Shown here in pieces: positions 37,801-45,876 of a stretch of 64,000 nucleotides of DNA. Location of the stretch: assembly GCA_039925965.1 (NCBI GenBank), contig JBDSXW010000006.1:62001-126000 (forward strand). The letters run 5' to 3'. The translations under genes and the position numbers were made by a program. Source of the stretch: JAZKFT01 sp039925965 (GTDB lineage Bacteria > Bacteroidota > Bacteroidia > Chitinophagales > Chitinophagaceae). The stretch's first letter is position 1; each line of letters starts with the position of its first letter. The notes beneath the pieces are model-generated. The model was not told the DNA's origin and searched no databases. It saw only the letters and a list, made by a program, of their open reading frames with translations.

Positions 37801-39258
37801 TCAATACGTCTCATTGACCCACCCCTTCTTCTCCTGTTCAATATGATTTACCACGGTACGCAGTTTGTACTTATTGCGTAAATGCCGGGCAGTTTGTTCA
37901 GCCGCATACACGCTTCTATGTTGCCCGCCGGTGCAGCCAAAATTAATGGTGAGGTTTTCGAAACCGCGTTTCAGGTAGTCCTCCACGCTGATGTCTACAA
38001 TATTAAATACGTTATTGATAAAGTCCGGCATTTTGGTATTCTGCTCCAGGTAGTCGATCACGTCTTTATCACGCCCAGTCTGGGTTTTGTATGCTTCAAT
38101 GCGGCCCGGGTTTAAAATACCCCGGCAGTCGAATACATAGCCGCCGCCATTATTGCTTTCAGCGGAAGGGTAGCCTGTTTTTAAGTAGGAAAAACTATTT
38201 ATATGTACCGTGAGCGGCGTTTCAGCATTTGCCTGCTGCGGCTCAAATCTTTCGATCACTTCGTCGCTCACGATAAACTGGAGCATGCGTTTAAATTCCG
38301 GGATGTTGATTCCCATGCTTCGATTCTCTAAAAACCATTTCAGGTTACGCAATGCCAGGGGAATTGAAGTAAGGAATTGCGCCTTGCGTTCAAACAAGCC
38401 CCGGAATCCATAGGCACCCAAAACCTGTAGTAAGCGGATCAGTACATACCCATAGTATTGACCTACAAATGTGTACCGGTCTATCTTTTGGCCCAGTACT
38501 TCATCGAGACTATCCATATAGCTGTCCAGTAATTCTTTTTTCCAATCGTCGCTCAGTTCGGCCCTTGCCTGCCAGATCATACTGGCGGCGTCGTATTGCG
38601 GGGCGCCCTTCATACCGCCCTGGTAGTCGATAAAATGCGGCTTGTTATCCTTGAGCATAATATTGCGGCTCTGGAAATCGCGGAACATAAAGAACTTGTA
38701 TTCCGTATGTGTGAGGTAGTTTGCCAACGCATCAAAATCATCCAGCATGGTCTGCTTATCGTAGGGCGTTTTTAGGGTATCTAAAAAATAATATTTGAAG
38801 TAAAGCAAGTCGCTGCTGATGGCCTGTTTGCCAAATTCTTTTGCGGTGAGACATTTCTTATAGTTGAGCCCCTCATGCCCCAATACCTGAAGTCTTGCCA
38901 GCTGGTAGAGGCTGTCTTTGAATAATTGCCTGGCTTCCTCACCATGACCCACTTGCTCGAGTCTGTTCAGGAGGCTTTCATCGCCAAAATCTTCCTGCAG
39001 GTAGATCGTTTCATCATCGCTGCTGCAATAGATTTCCGGCACCGGGAGATCTTTGCTCTTGAAATGTTTGGAAAAGTAAATAAAGGTCTGGTTCTCTTTT
39101 ACATTCAATCCCCAGGTAGCCATATAGGATTTCTCTGGGGTGGTGACCCTGAAATACCTGCGATCACTGCCACTTTGTTGCAGCGGCGCAATATCGGTGG
39201 CAGTGGTGTGTAGTTTGTTTGCCACCAACTCTTCAATGGCGGTCATAATATTTTGCAT
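37801..39258 (-). CDS. Phosphotransferase (AmgK-like) fused to RapZ C-terminal domain
   Basis: A 485-residue fusion from ATG 39258 (MQNIMTAIEELV; ATG 39246 is an alternative). Residues about 1-340 are an APH-fold sugar kinase: YMATWGLNVKENQTF, FRDFQSRNIMLKDNKPHFID (a variant of the catalytic loop HGDxxxxN) and YQGGMKGAPQYDAASM. Residues about 350-485 are the RapZ C-terminal domain, with VFDCRGILNPGR, NFGCTGGQHRSVYAAE and ENLTINFGCTGG. AmgK phosphorylates N-acetylmuramic acid at C1; the RapZ domain binds amino-sugar phosphates. The partner is the MurU-like gene. This domain fusion is common in Bacteroidota, so it is not unique here. The FRD loop differs from HGD. Confidence 0.85.
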   Translation of the reverse strand: MQNIMTAIEELVANKLHTTATDIAPLQQSGSDRRYFRVTTPEKSYMATWGLNVKENQTFIYFSKHFKSKDLPVPEIYCSSDDETIYLQEDFGDESLLNRLEQVGHGEEARQLFKDSLYQLARLQVLGHEGLNYKKCLTAKEFGKQAISSDLLYFKYYFLDTLKTPYDKQTMLDDFDALANYLTHTEYKFFMFRDFQSRNIMLKDNKPHFIDYQGGMKGAPQYDAASMIWQARAELSDDWKKELLDSYMDSLDEVLGQKIDRYTFVGQYYGYVLIRLLQVLGAYGFRGLFERKAQFLTSIPLALRNLKWFLENRSMGINIPEFKRMLQFIVSDEVIERFEPQQANAETPLTVHINSFSYLKTGYPSAESNNGGGYVFDCRGILNPGRIEAYKTQTGRDKDVIDYLEQNTKMPDFINNVFNIVDISVEDYLKRGFENLTINFGCTGGQHRSVYAAEQTARHLRNKYKLRTVVNHIEQEKKGWVNETY

Positions 39259-39439
39259 TGTTTCTGGTTCAATATTTAAACAATTCCGGGTCAATAAATA
39301 GATATCCGCCTGAATCAGCTCCATCCGCCTAATCCCCGAAATAATCGGGGCAGGCCGTGTTTGCATCCCTCCACGTCCATTTGTATCTCCGCAAAAGAAC
39401 ACAAACCCGATCAATTTTAAGCCATTTCAAAAAATCATT

Positions 39440-39470
39440 TTTGGTAGATTAAAATGCACTCCTATTTTTG
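39440..39470 (+). promoter_or_regulatory. Histidine operon promoter (Bacteroidota type)
   Basis: TTTG at 39440-39443 and TATTTTTG at 39463-39470 match the Bacteroidota -33 and -7 elements, separated by 19 bp. The predicted start of transcription lies about 39474-39476, only a few bases before the leader-peptide ATG at 39478, so the leader may be read from a nearly leaderless RNA. Confidence 0.8.
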
Positions 39471-39477
39471 CACTTCA

Positions 39478-39525
39478 ATGAAACAAATCATACATAACCA
39501 TCATCACTATACTTACCCGCGGTAA
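39478..39525 (+). CDS. hisL: Histidine operon leader peptide (15 aa)
   Basis: A 15-residue open frame reading MKQIIHNHHHYTYPR. It has four His codons among residues 6-10, exactly what a histidine attenuator needs: ribosomes stall here when charged tRNA-His is scarce. The stop codon (39523-39525) lies in RNA segment 2 of the attenuator. It sits 150 bp before hisG. Too short for usual gene tracks but clearly functional by layout. Confidence 0.92.
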   Translation: MKQIIHNHHHYTYPR

Positions 39526-39597
39526 GCCGATGATGTTATGTGTATAGCATAAAATTATTCACAAGGGCTTACCGTTTCGGTAGGCCCTTTGTCTTTT
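39512..39597 (+). terminator. His operon attenuator with mutually exclusive hairpins
   Basis: Segment 1 CTTACC (39512-39517) pairs with segment 2 GGTAAG (39521-39526) as the protector hairpin. Segment 2, as CGGTAAGC (39520-39527), pairs perfectly over 8 bp with segment 3 GCTTACCG (39567-39574) as antiterminator. Segment 3, within AAGGGCTTACC (39563-39573), pairs with segment 4 GGTAGGCCCTT (39579-39589, one G-U) and is followed by TGTCTTTTT as terminator. Ribosome stalling at the His codons would free segment 2 for the 2:3 pairing and keep transcription going. Confidence 0.88.
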
Positions 39598-39676
39598 TAG
39601 GTCCCGCCGCCTCCTAAAACGGAAGCAGGGTGCTGTTCTTCAAAAAATTAAAACCAATCGGCTTAATGCCAGGGAT

Positions 39677-40531
39677 ATGAAACTCAAAATCGCCATTCAA
39701 AAATCAGGTCGCCTGTACGAAGACTCTGTGAAACTGCTGAAAGAGTGCGGCATCGATATTAAAAACGGCATGAACAAACTGAAAGCCGAAGCCGAAAACT
39801 TCCCGATCGAAGTGTTTTTTCTGCGGGATGATGATATACCGCAGTACGTGGAGGATCGTGTAGCTGATGTGGGTATTGTAGGCGAAAATGTGCTGTACGA
39901 GAAGGAAAAGGAAGTGACTACCGTGGAGAAACTGGGCTTTGGAAAATGCCGGCTATCGGTAGCAGTGAAAAAAGGTGAGGAATACACGGGACCCCAATTC
40001 CTGCAGGGTAAAAGTATCGCTACCAGCTACCCGGTGCTGGTCCAACGGTTCCTCGATCAACATGACCTGACATCAGATATCCACGAAATTAGTGGCAGCG
40101 TGGAGATAGCACCCGGCATTGGTTTGGCAGATGCGATTGTGGACCTTGTAAGTAGCGGAAGCACCCTGTTTATGAATGGTCTGGTAGAAGCCGAAGTGGT
40201 TTTGAAAAGTGAGGCAGTGCTGGTGCGCAACAACAACCTGGAGCAGGGAAAGCTGGACATCCTCGAAAAATTACTGTTCCGGATCCGGTCTGTAAAAAAA
40301 GCAAAGAACAACAAATACATCCTCCTGAATGCCCCCAACGAAAAGTTACAGGATATCATCGCTGTATTACCCGGTATGCGCAGCCCTACTGTATTGCCGT
40401 TGGCGCAGGCTGGCTGGAGCAGCGTTCACAGTGTACTCAACGAGAACGACTTTTGGGAAATTATTGAACAATTGAAAGCTGCAGGAGCAGAGGGGATATT
40501 GGTGATCCCAATTGAGAAGATGATTGTTTGA
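39677..40531 (+). CDS. hisG: ATP phosphoribosyltransferase, long form
   Basis: A 284-residue first enzyme of histidine synthesis: ATP and PRPP give phosphoribosyl-ATP. The start MKLKIAIQKSGRLYEDSVKL is typical of the long HisG form, and the C-terminal 70 residues form the regulatory ACT-like domain (AVLPGMRSPTVLPLAQAGW, EGILVIPIEKMIV) that senses histidine. Hence feedback control by histidine is expected at protein level in addition to attenuation. First structural gene of the operon, 150 bp behind the leader peptide. Confidence 0.96.
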   Translation: MKLKIAIQKSGRLYEDSVKLLKECGIDIKNGMNKLKAEAENFPIEVFFLRDDDIPQYVEDRVADVGIVGENVLYEKEKEVTTVEKLGFGKCRLSVAVKKGEEYTGPQFLQGKSIATSYPVLVQRFLDQHDLTSDIHEISGSVEIAPGIGLADAIVDLVSSGSTLFMNGLVEAEVVLKSEAVLVRNNNLEQGKLDILEKLLFRIRSVKKAKNNKYILLNAPNEKLQDIIAVLPGMRSPTVLPLAQAGWSSVHSVLNENDFWEIIEQLKAAGAEGILVIPIEKMIV

Positions 40532-40783
40532 TTATTTATTACTGATTATTGATTATTTGCGGGCCGACCATTTGACCAATGGACCAAAGAGAATAAAACG
40601 CCAGTAAACACCAAACGAGTTTTAATCGATAATCATCTAGCCCAGGCCGCTTTGAATGGGCATAACATTATAGACTTGAGCAACGCCCTGGGAATAGAGA
40701 CGGCGACACGACGACCGAGCCCTGAAAGGGCGTAACAAAAATTCGGAATGACCCTCCCGGTTTAAAAGACAGTAAAACAGACC
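40532..40783. repeat. Intergenic repeats between hisG and hisD
   Basis: First a heptameric tract (TGATTAT units, about 40535-40590), then about 40640-40736 a repeat-like element with GCAACGCCCTGGG, GAATGGGCATAAC and CCCTGAAAGGGCGTAAC parts. GGGCATAAC-type elements recur in Bacteroidota genomes. No coding sequence; hisD follows with its own start at 40784. Confidence 0.55.
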
Positions 40784-42061
40784 ATGCAAATTTTCATCAA
40801 CCCCACCCAATCCGAATGGCCCTCCATCATCCAGCGACCAACGATGGACCTGGGCTTGATATTCGAAAAGGTGCGACCTATTATGGATGAAGTGAAACGC
40901 AATGGTGATGCGGCCTTGCGGCGATATGCCCTGCAATTTGATGGCGTAGAACTGGATTTGCTGGAAGTGACCGAAGTGGAAAAAATAGCTGCACAACAGT
41001 GGGTTAGCGAAGAACTAAAAGCGGCCATCAACCAGGCTGCAAAAAATATCAAAACATTTCATGAAAAGCAATTGACGCCGGTTGAAATAATCGAGACCAT
41101 GCCTGGAGTGAAATGCTGGCGCAAATCTGTGGGCATCGACAAAGTAGGACTGTACATTCCCGGCGGAACGGCACCCTTATTTTCCACCTTACTCATGCTG
41201 GCGATCCCCGCAAAGCTGGCTGGTTGTAAAGAAATCGTAGTCTGTACACCACCACAAAAAGATGGTGCCGTTCACCCGGCAGTGCTATATGCCGCAAGCA
41301 TCACCGGGGTTACTAAAATTATCAAAGCCGGAGGCGCACAGGCGATTGCAGCAATGGCTTACGGAACGCATACCGTGCCTCAGGTGTATAAAATATTTGG
41401 CCCGGGCAATCAATTTGTAACTGCTGCCAAACAACTGGTACAACTGGACGGAATCGCCATCGACATGCCTGCCGGCCCGAGCGAGGTTTGTGTGCTGGCC
41501 GATGTATCCTGCAACCCCGCCTTCGTGGCTGCCGATCTGCTGAGCCAGGCGGAACACGGTGCGGATAGCCAGGTCTTATTGGTCAGTAGTCTATTTTCAG
41601 TGGTCAATAGGGTAGAGGAAGAGATTGCAAAACAGCTCGCGGTGTTACCAAGAATGGAATTTGCCGCAAAGGCGCTGGAAAATAGCAGGGCCATAGTAAT
41701 GGAAAACCTGGATGCTGCCATTGAGCTGGTCAATGCCTATGCGGCCGAACATCTGATCATCTGCTGCGAAAATGATGAAGCCATTGCCGATCAGATCAGC
41801 AATGCCGGCTCAATTTTTCTTGGCAACTACTCACCCGAAAGCGTAGGTGATTATGCCAGTGGCACCAACCATACCCTACCCACGAACGGCTACGCACGTA
41901 TGTACAGCGGCGTTAGCGTAGACAGTTTTGTAAAGAAAATCACCGTACAGAAATTGACCGAAACAGGGTTAAGAAACATAGCCCCAACCGTAGTAGTAAT
42001 GGCCATGGCAGAGGGTTTGCACGCGCATGCGGAAGCAGTGAGGGTTAGAATGGATAATTGA
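40784..42061 (+). CDS. hisD: Histidinol dehydrogenase
   Basis: A 425-residue zinc enzyme that oxidises histidinol to histidine in two NAD-dependent steps (last reactions of the pathway). Conserved parts: VGLYIPGGTAPLFSTLLML, KIFGPGNQFVTAAKQL, DMPAGPSEV, DLLSQAEHGADSQVLLV and the C-terminal YSGVSVDSFVKKITVQKLTE region. The gene is in order after hisG. The stretch SSLFSVVNRVEEEI (DNA about 41578-41612) has 7-bp-like GGTCAGT/GGTCAAT units but normal length, so I do not call it an insertion. Confidence 0.96.
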   Translation: MQIFINPTQSEWPSIIQRPTMDLGLIFEKVRPIMDEVKRNGDAALRRYALQFDGVELDLLEVTEVEKIAAQQWVSEELKAAINQAAKNIKTFHEKQLTPVEIIETMPGVKCWRKSVGIDKVGLYIPGGTAPLFSTLLMLAIPAKLAGCKEIVVCTPPQKDGAVHPAVLYAASITGVTKIIKAGGAQAIAAMAYGTHTVPQVYKIFGPGNQFVTAAKQLVQLDGIAIDMPAGPSEVCVLADVSCNPAFVAADLLSQAEHGADSQVLLVSSLFSVVNRVEEEIAKQLAVLPRMEFAAKALENSRAIVMENLDAAIELVNAYAAEHLIICCENDEAIADQISNAGSIFLGNYSPESVGDYASGTNHTLPTNGYARMYSGVSVDSFVKKITVQKLTETGLRNIAPTVVVMAMAEGLHAHAEAVRVRMDN

Positions 42062-42391
42062 ATAATTGGGTAATGGATAATTGATGGTGGAATAATGGAT
42101 AATGTGGAAGTGTGAAAATGTGAAAATAGAGAATGTGCGTTGGTGAGGTTGGCTGGTATATGTACTAAAGCCGATGTGGAAGAGCCGATGCCTGGACCAG
42201 TACAAAAGCACCGTCCTTCTCCGGGAGGAGAAGGATAAGAGGATGAGGCCCTACCGGCCGTGGAGGAGCTGAAAATAGATAATCGATTTCGCGGGAAGGA
42301 CAAGCCGCCACCCGCATCACACCCGAACGGAGCGTCGCCAATGCCGTTCAATAGAAACACAAATGCTGGCTCACAAAAAGACACCATGATT
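42052..42391. repeat. Intergenic repeats between hisD and hisC
   Basis: About 42052-42135 repeats with a 7-bp step (GGATAAT, TGGATAA, TAATGGA types). Then a CCTTCTCC-GGGA-GGAGAAGG palindrome at about 42211-42230. No gene. The hisC frame is open upstream to 42260, but those codons are Pro/Asn-rich and unlike HisC, so they are probably untranslated. Confidence 0.65.
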
Positions 42392-43453
42392 ATGTTCGAT
42401 GTAGAAAAATTGACGAGGCACAACATCAAAACCTTAACACCCTATTCTTCGGCGAGGGATGAGTTCAAAGGAGAAGCTTCCGTGTACCTCGATGCCAATG
42501 AAAACAGCCTGGGTTCACCTACACTTAAATGGTATAACCGTTACCCCGACCCGATGCAATGGAAGGTGAAAGAGAAGTTGTCGGCGATCAAGGCGCTGCC
42601 TGCTTCGCAAATGCTGCTGGGCAATGGGAGCGATGAATGTATCGATCTTTTGTATCGTGCCTTTTGTGAGCCCGGCCGCGATAATGTGATCATCGTTCCG
42701 CCTACCTATGGCATGTACGAGGTGAGTGCCAACATAAATAATATTGAACTTCGGAAAGCACCACTGCTGGATGACTATCAACTGAACCTGGCGCATATAG
42801 AACAACTGATAGATGCGAACACAAAAATCATCTGGCTCTGCAGTCCTAACAACCCGACCGGTAATAGTCTGAAGCGGGAAGACGTAGAAATGGTGCTGAA
42901 TAATTTTGACGGTCTGGTGGTGGTGGACGAAGCCTATATCAATTTTTCAAAACAAAAATCCTTTAGCCGCTCGCTGGAAGATTATCCCAACCTGGTAGTG
43001 ATGCAAACACTGAGCAAAGCCTGGGGATTAGCGGGGTTGCGGTTGGGCATGTTGTTTGCTTCGCAGGCGATTACTGATGTGCTGAACAAAATAAAGCCGC
43101 CGTATAATATTGGTCAGCATACACAGGAGATCGTGTTACAGGCCCTGGAAAATCATGCGCAGGTAAACGATATGATCCACCTGATTGTGGACATGAGAGA
43201 TGCGCTGGCAGCGGTTTTTGCCGAAATGCCCCTAGTGCAGACCGTGTACGAAAGCGATGCCAATTTCTTACTAGTGAAAATATTGGCCGCCCGGAACGTG
43301 TATGATTATTTGTTGACAAAAGGCATCGTAACCCGCGACAGAAGCAAAGTGATATTATGTGAAGATTGCCTGCGGATCACCGTGGGAACTGAGGAAGAGA
43401 ATACGAAACTGGTGGATGCGTTTGCAGATTATTTTCTAACTTTAAATGCTTAA
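42392..43453 (+). CDS. hisC: Histidinol-phosphate aminotransferase
   Basis: A 353-residue PLP enzyme that transaminates imidazoleacetol phosphate to histidinol phosphate. Motifs: YLDANENSLGSP, LLGNGSDECIDLLYRAF, WLCSPNNPTGNSL, VVVDEAYINF, and MQTLSKAWGLAGLRLG with the PLP-binding lysine. I place the start at ATG 42392 (MFDVEKLTRHNI) because HisC homologues begin there; ATG 42386 is two codons upstream. Third structural gene of the operon. Confidence 0.95.
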   Translation: MFDVEKLTRHNIKTLTPYSSARDEFKGEASVYLDANENSLGSPTLKWYNRYPDPMQWKVKEKLSAIKALPASQMLLGNGSDECIDLLYRAFCEPGRDNVIIVPPTYGMYEVSANINNIELRKAPLLDDYQLNLAHIEQLIDANTKIIWLCSPNNPTGNSLKREDVEMVLNNFDGLVVVDEAYINFSKQKSFSRSLEDYPNLVVMQTLSKAWGLAGLRLGMLFASQAITDVLNKIKPPYNIGQHTQEIVLQALENHAQVNDMIHLIVDMRDALAAVFAEMPLVQTVYESDANFLLVKILAARNVYDYLLTKGIVTRDRSKVILCEDCLRITVGTEEENTKLVDAFADYFLTLNA

Positions 43454-43464
43454 AGAATTAATTT

Positions 43465-43755
43465 ATGAAAGAGGTGCCTAAAATTATTAAAATAGAGTGT
43501 CAAGAAAAATATAAGCTGCAAGTGTATTTTGAGAATGGAGAAAATGGCTTGTTGGATCTGACCCAATTAAGAGGGAAAGGCGTTTTTAATGTTTGGGAAG
43601 ATGGCGATACTTTTTTTCAGGCCTATATCAATCCCGAGAATGACGCCATCACCTGGCCAGGCGATATAGACATTTGCCCCGACAATACTTATTTTCTGGT
43701 TAAAGGAATTTCGTTTGAGGAATTCATAAACCAACCGGAATATGCCACAGCTTAG
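43465..43755 (+). CDS. DUF2442 domain protein
   Basis: A 96-residue protein of the DUF2442 type: YKLQVYFENGENGLLDLTQL and AITWPGDIDICPDNTYF fit the family. It is inserted between hisC and hisB, 11 bp after hisC, and overlaps the DUF4160 gene by 14 bp. DUF2442 and DUF4160 genes often occur as neighbours; a toxin-antitoxin-like pair has been suggested for such arrangements, but the function is not known. It is not part of histidine synthesis. Confidence 0.85.
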   Translation: MKEVPKIIKIECQEKYKLQVYFENGENGLLDLTQLRGKGVFNVWEDGDTFFQAYINPENDAITWPGDIDICPDNTYFLVKGISFEEFINQPEYATA

Positions 43756-44001
43756 TCGTTTTTATGGCATCATTATTTACCTATATTTTGAAGATCATAA
43801 CCCGCCACATATACATGCAAAGTATGGGGAATACAAATGAAAATAGCTATTGCAAATTCACAAATTATCGTGGGCACATTTCCTAAGACAGCTTTGTCTT
43901 TAGTAGTTCAATGGATGGAAATCCATAGGGCTGAAATAGAAGAGGCCTGGCTATTAGCTCTTGGAAACAATCCTTTTGCCCAAATTGAACCATTAATATA
44001 A
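43742..44001 (+). pseudogene. DUF4160 protein gene with a premature stop
   Basis: Starts at ATG 43742 with MPQLSRFYGIIIYLYFEDHN then PPHIHAKYGEY, the DUF4160 signature, and ends with FAQIEPLI at 44001. A TGA at 43838-43840 interrupts it after 32 codons; the frame resumes with KIAIANSQIIVG, FPKTALSLVVQWMEIHRAEI and EEAWLLALGNNPF, so only one nonsense change separates two conserved halves. It overlaps DUF2442 and ends 1 bp before the hisB start. Probably inactive. Confidence 0.85.
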
Positions 44002-44002
44002 C

Positions 44003-45145
44003 ATGAAACGAGTTTTGTTTATTGACCGCGATGGTACTTTAATCAAGGAAGCCCCGCCAACTTATCAGCTGGATAGTTTTGACAAGCTGACTTTCTATCC
44101 CGACATGTTTTTCTACATGCGGAAGATTGCCACCGAGCTGGATTATGAACTGGTGATGGTCACCAACCAGGATGGATTAGGAACCGATATTTTTCCTGAA
44201 GATACCTTTTGGCCGCTGCAAAATTTCGTGATGAAAAGTCTTGAAAACGAGGGCATTCATTTTAATAATGTGTGCATCGACAGAACCGTTCCTGCAGACA
44301 ATGCACCTACCCGAAAGCCTGGTACTGGCATGCTTACCCAGTACATCGGTACCGGGGCTTACGACATTGCAAACAGCTTTGTAATTGGTGACCGGATAAC
44401 TGATATTCAGCTGGCCAAAAACCTGGGTTGCAAGGGCATCTGGATGAATGAAGACGCAAACCTGGGTGCTGCTGATACCAATATGGATATAGCTGCATTG
44501 CGGCTATCAACGGTAGTGCTGGAGTCTACTTCCTGGCAAAAAATTTATGAATATCTAAAGCTGAGCTTAAGAACGGTGAAGCACGAGCGCAACACAAAGG
44601 AAACACAAATCAGCATTGAACTGAATCTTGATGGCAGCGGAAAAGCCAGCATCAGCACGGGTTTACACTTCTTCGATCATATGCTGGACCAGATTGCCCG
44701 GCATGGAAATATTGATCTGGCCATTACCACCAAAGGCGACCTGCACATAGATGAACACCATACAATTGAAGACACTGGTATCGCTTTGGGAGAAGCATTT
44801 GCGCTGGCACTGGCCGATAAGAAAGGTATGGAGCGATATGGTTTTTGTTTGCCGATGGATGACTGCCTGGCCCAGGTAGCTATCGATTTTGGCGGCCGCA
44901 ACTGGATCGTCTGGGATGCGAAATTCGACCGGGAGAAAGTAGGGGAAATGCCCACCGAAATGTTCTTTCATTTCTTTAAATCGTTTAGTGATGCCTCCAA
45001 AACCAACCTGAATATTAAAGCCGAAGGTGAAAACGAACACCACAAGATCGAAGCCATTTTTAAAGCCTTTGCGAAGGCGATTAAAATGGCCGTGAAGAGA
45101 GACCCCCTCAAGAATTTTTTACCCAGTACCAAAGGCACTTTATAA
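44003..45145 (+). CDS. hisB: Bifunctional histidinol phosphatase / imidazoleglycerol-phosphate dehydratase
   Basis: A 380-residue fusion with two reactions. Residues 1-165 are the HAD-type histidinol phosphatase (VLFIDRDGTLIKEAP, MVTNQDGLGTDIF, VIGDRITDIQLAKNLG). Residues about 180-380 are imidazoleglycerol-phosphate dehydratase (GLHFFDHMLDQIARHG, HIDEHHTIEDTGIALGEAF and ENEHHKIEAIFKAFAKA) with its metal-binding histidine clusters. It follows the DUF pair and overlaps hisH control by only 2 bp spacing, so translation may be coupled. Confidence 0.96.
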   Translation: MKRVLFIDRDGTLIKEAPPTYQLDSFDKLTFYPDMFFYMRKIATELDYELVMVTNQDGLGTDIFPEDTFWPLQNFVMKSLENEGIHFNNVCIDRTVPADNAPTRKPGTGMLTQYIGTGAYDIANSFVIGDRITDIQLAKNLGCKGIWMNEDANLGAADTNMDIAALRLSTVVLESTSWQKIYEYLKLSLRTVKHERNTKETQISIELNLDGSGKASISTGLHFFDHMLDQIARHGNIDLAITTKGDLHIDEHHTIEDTGIALGEAFALALADKKGMERYGFCLPMDDCLAQVAIDFGGRNWIVWDAKFDREKVGEMPTEMFFHFFKSFSDASKTNLNIKAEGENEHHKIEAIFKAFAKAIKMAVKRDPLKNFLPSTKGTL

Positions 45146-45147
45146 CC

Positions 45148-45738
45148 ATGAGCCAGACAAAAGACATCGCCATCATCAGGTACAATGCCGGCAATATCCG
45201 GTCGGTATTGTTCGCACTGGAACGCCTCGGGCTGGCAGCAAAAGTGACCGACGATCATGCGGAAATTAAGAATGCCAGTCATGTGATTTTTCCGGGCGTT
45301 GGCGCGGCCAATAGCGCGATGCCTTATTTAAAAGAAAGGGGTTTGGACGAATTGATGCGGTCATTGACACAACCTTTTTTAGGCATCTGCCTTGGTATGC
45401 AACTCATGTGTGCCCATAGCGAAGAAGGCGATACGGATTGCCTGGGGATATTTGATTTGCCAGTGAAAAAATTTACGGAAGGCAAAGTGCCGCATATGGG
45501 TTGGAACAGCCTGACTGGCCTGCAGTCGCCACTGTTTCCGGGATTAAAAGAAAATGACTTTTGTTATTTTGTTCACAGCTATTATGCCTCTATTGGAGCG
45601 GCCACTATTGCGACGACCAACTATCATATTCCTTTCAGCAGTGCATTGCACCGCAATAATTTTTATGGCGTACAATTTCACCCCGAAAAAAGCGCGGATG
45701 TGGGCGAACAGATCTTAAAAAACTTTTTGAGTTTGTGA
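45148..45738 (+). CDS. hisH: Imidazole glycerol phosphate synthase, glutaminase subunit
   Basis: A 196-residue class I glutamine amidotransferase that supplies ammonia to HisF. The nucleophile Cys is in PFLGICLGMQLMC and the His/Glu pair in VQFHPEKSAD. GNIRSVLFALERLG and FPGVGAANSAMPYL are conserved. Two bp after hisB. A perfect 7-bp tandem repeat begins about 10 bp after its stop. Confidence 0.95.
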   Translation: MSQTKDIAIIRYNAGNIRSVLFALERLGLAAKVTDDHAEIKNASHVIFPGVGAANSAMPYLKERGLDELMRSLTQPFLGICLGMQLMCAHSEEGDTDCLGIFDLPVKKFTEGKVPHMGWNSLTGLQSPLFPGLKENDFCYFVHSYYASIGAATIATTNYHIPFSSALHRNNFYGVQFHPEKSADVGEQILKNFLSL

Positions 45739-45749
45739 GAAAGTAGAAG

Positions 45750-45798
45750 CAAGTAGCAAGTAGCAAGTAGCAAGTAGCAAGTAGCAAGTAGCAAGTAG
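45750..45798. repeat. Seven perfect copies of the heptamer CAAGTAG
   Basis: Positions 45750-45798 are seven identical CAAGTAG units (49 bp) with near-matching flanks. A second, AT-rich tract (AATAATC/AATAATT, about 45841-45873) follows and ends at the hisA frame. Confidence 0.97.
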
Positions 45799-45876
45799 GG
45801 AGCGGGGTAGGTGGTAAAAGCGTCGAAGCATGTGCATGGCGGAATAATCAATAATTTAATAATAAATAATTAAGCA

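Noticed and set aside
41578..41612. Possible heptamer insertion in hisD (SSLFSVVN)
   Set aside because: The segment has the normal length between HGADSQVLLV and the following helix, so there is no insertion; only a weak 7-bp pattern.
42260..42391. N-terminal extension of HisC
   Set aside because: The extra 44 codons are Pro/Asn-rich, repeat-derived and unlike HisC; the ATG at 42392 matches the family start.
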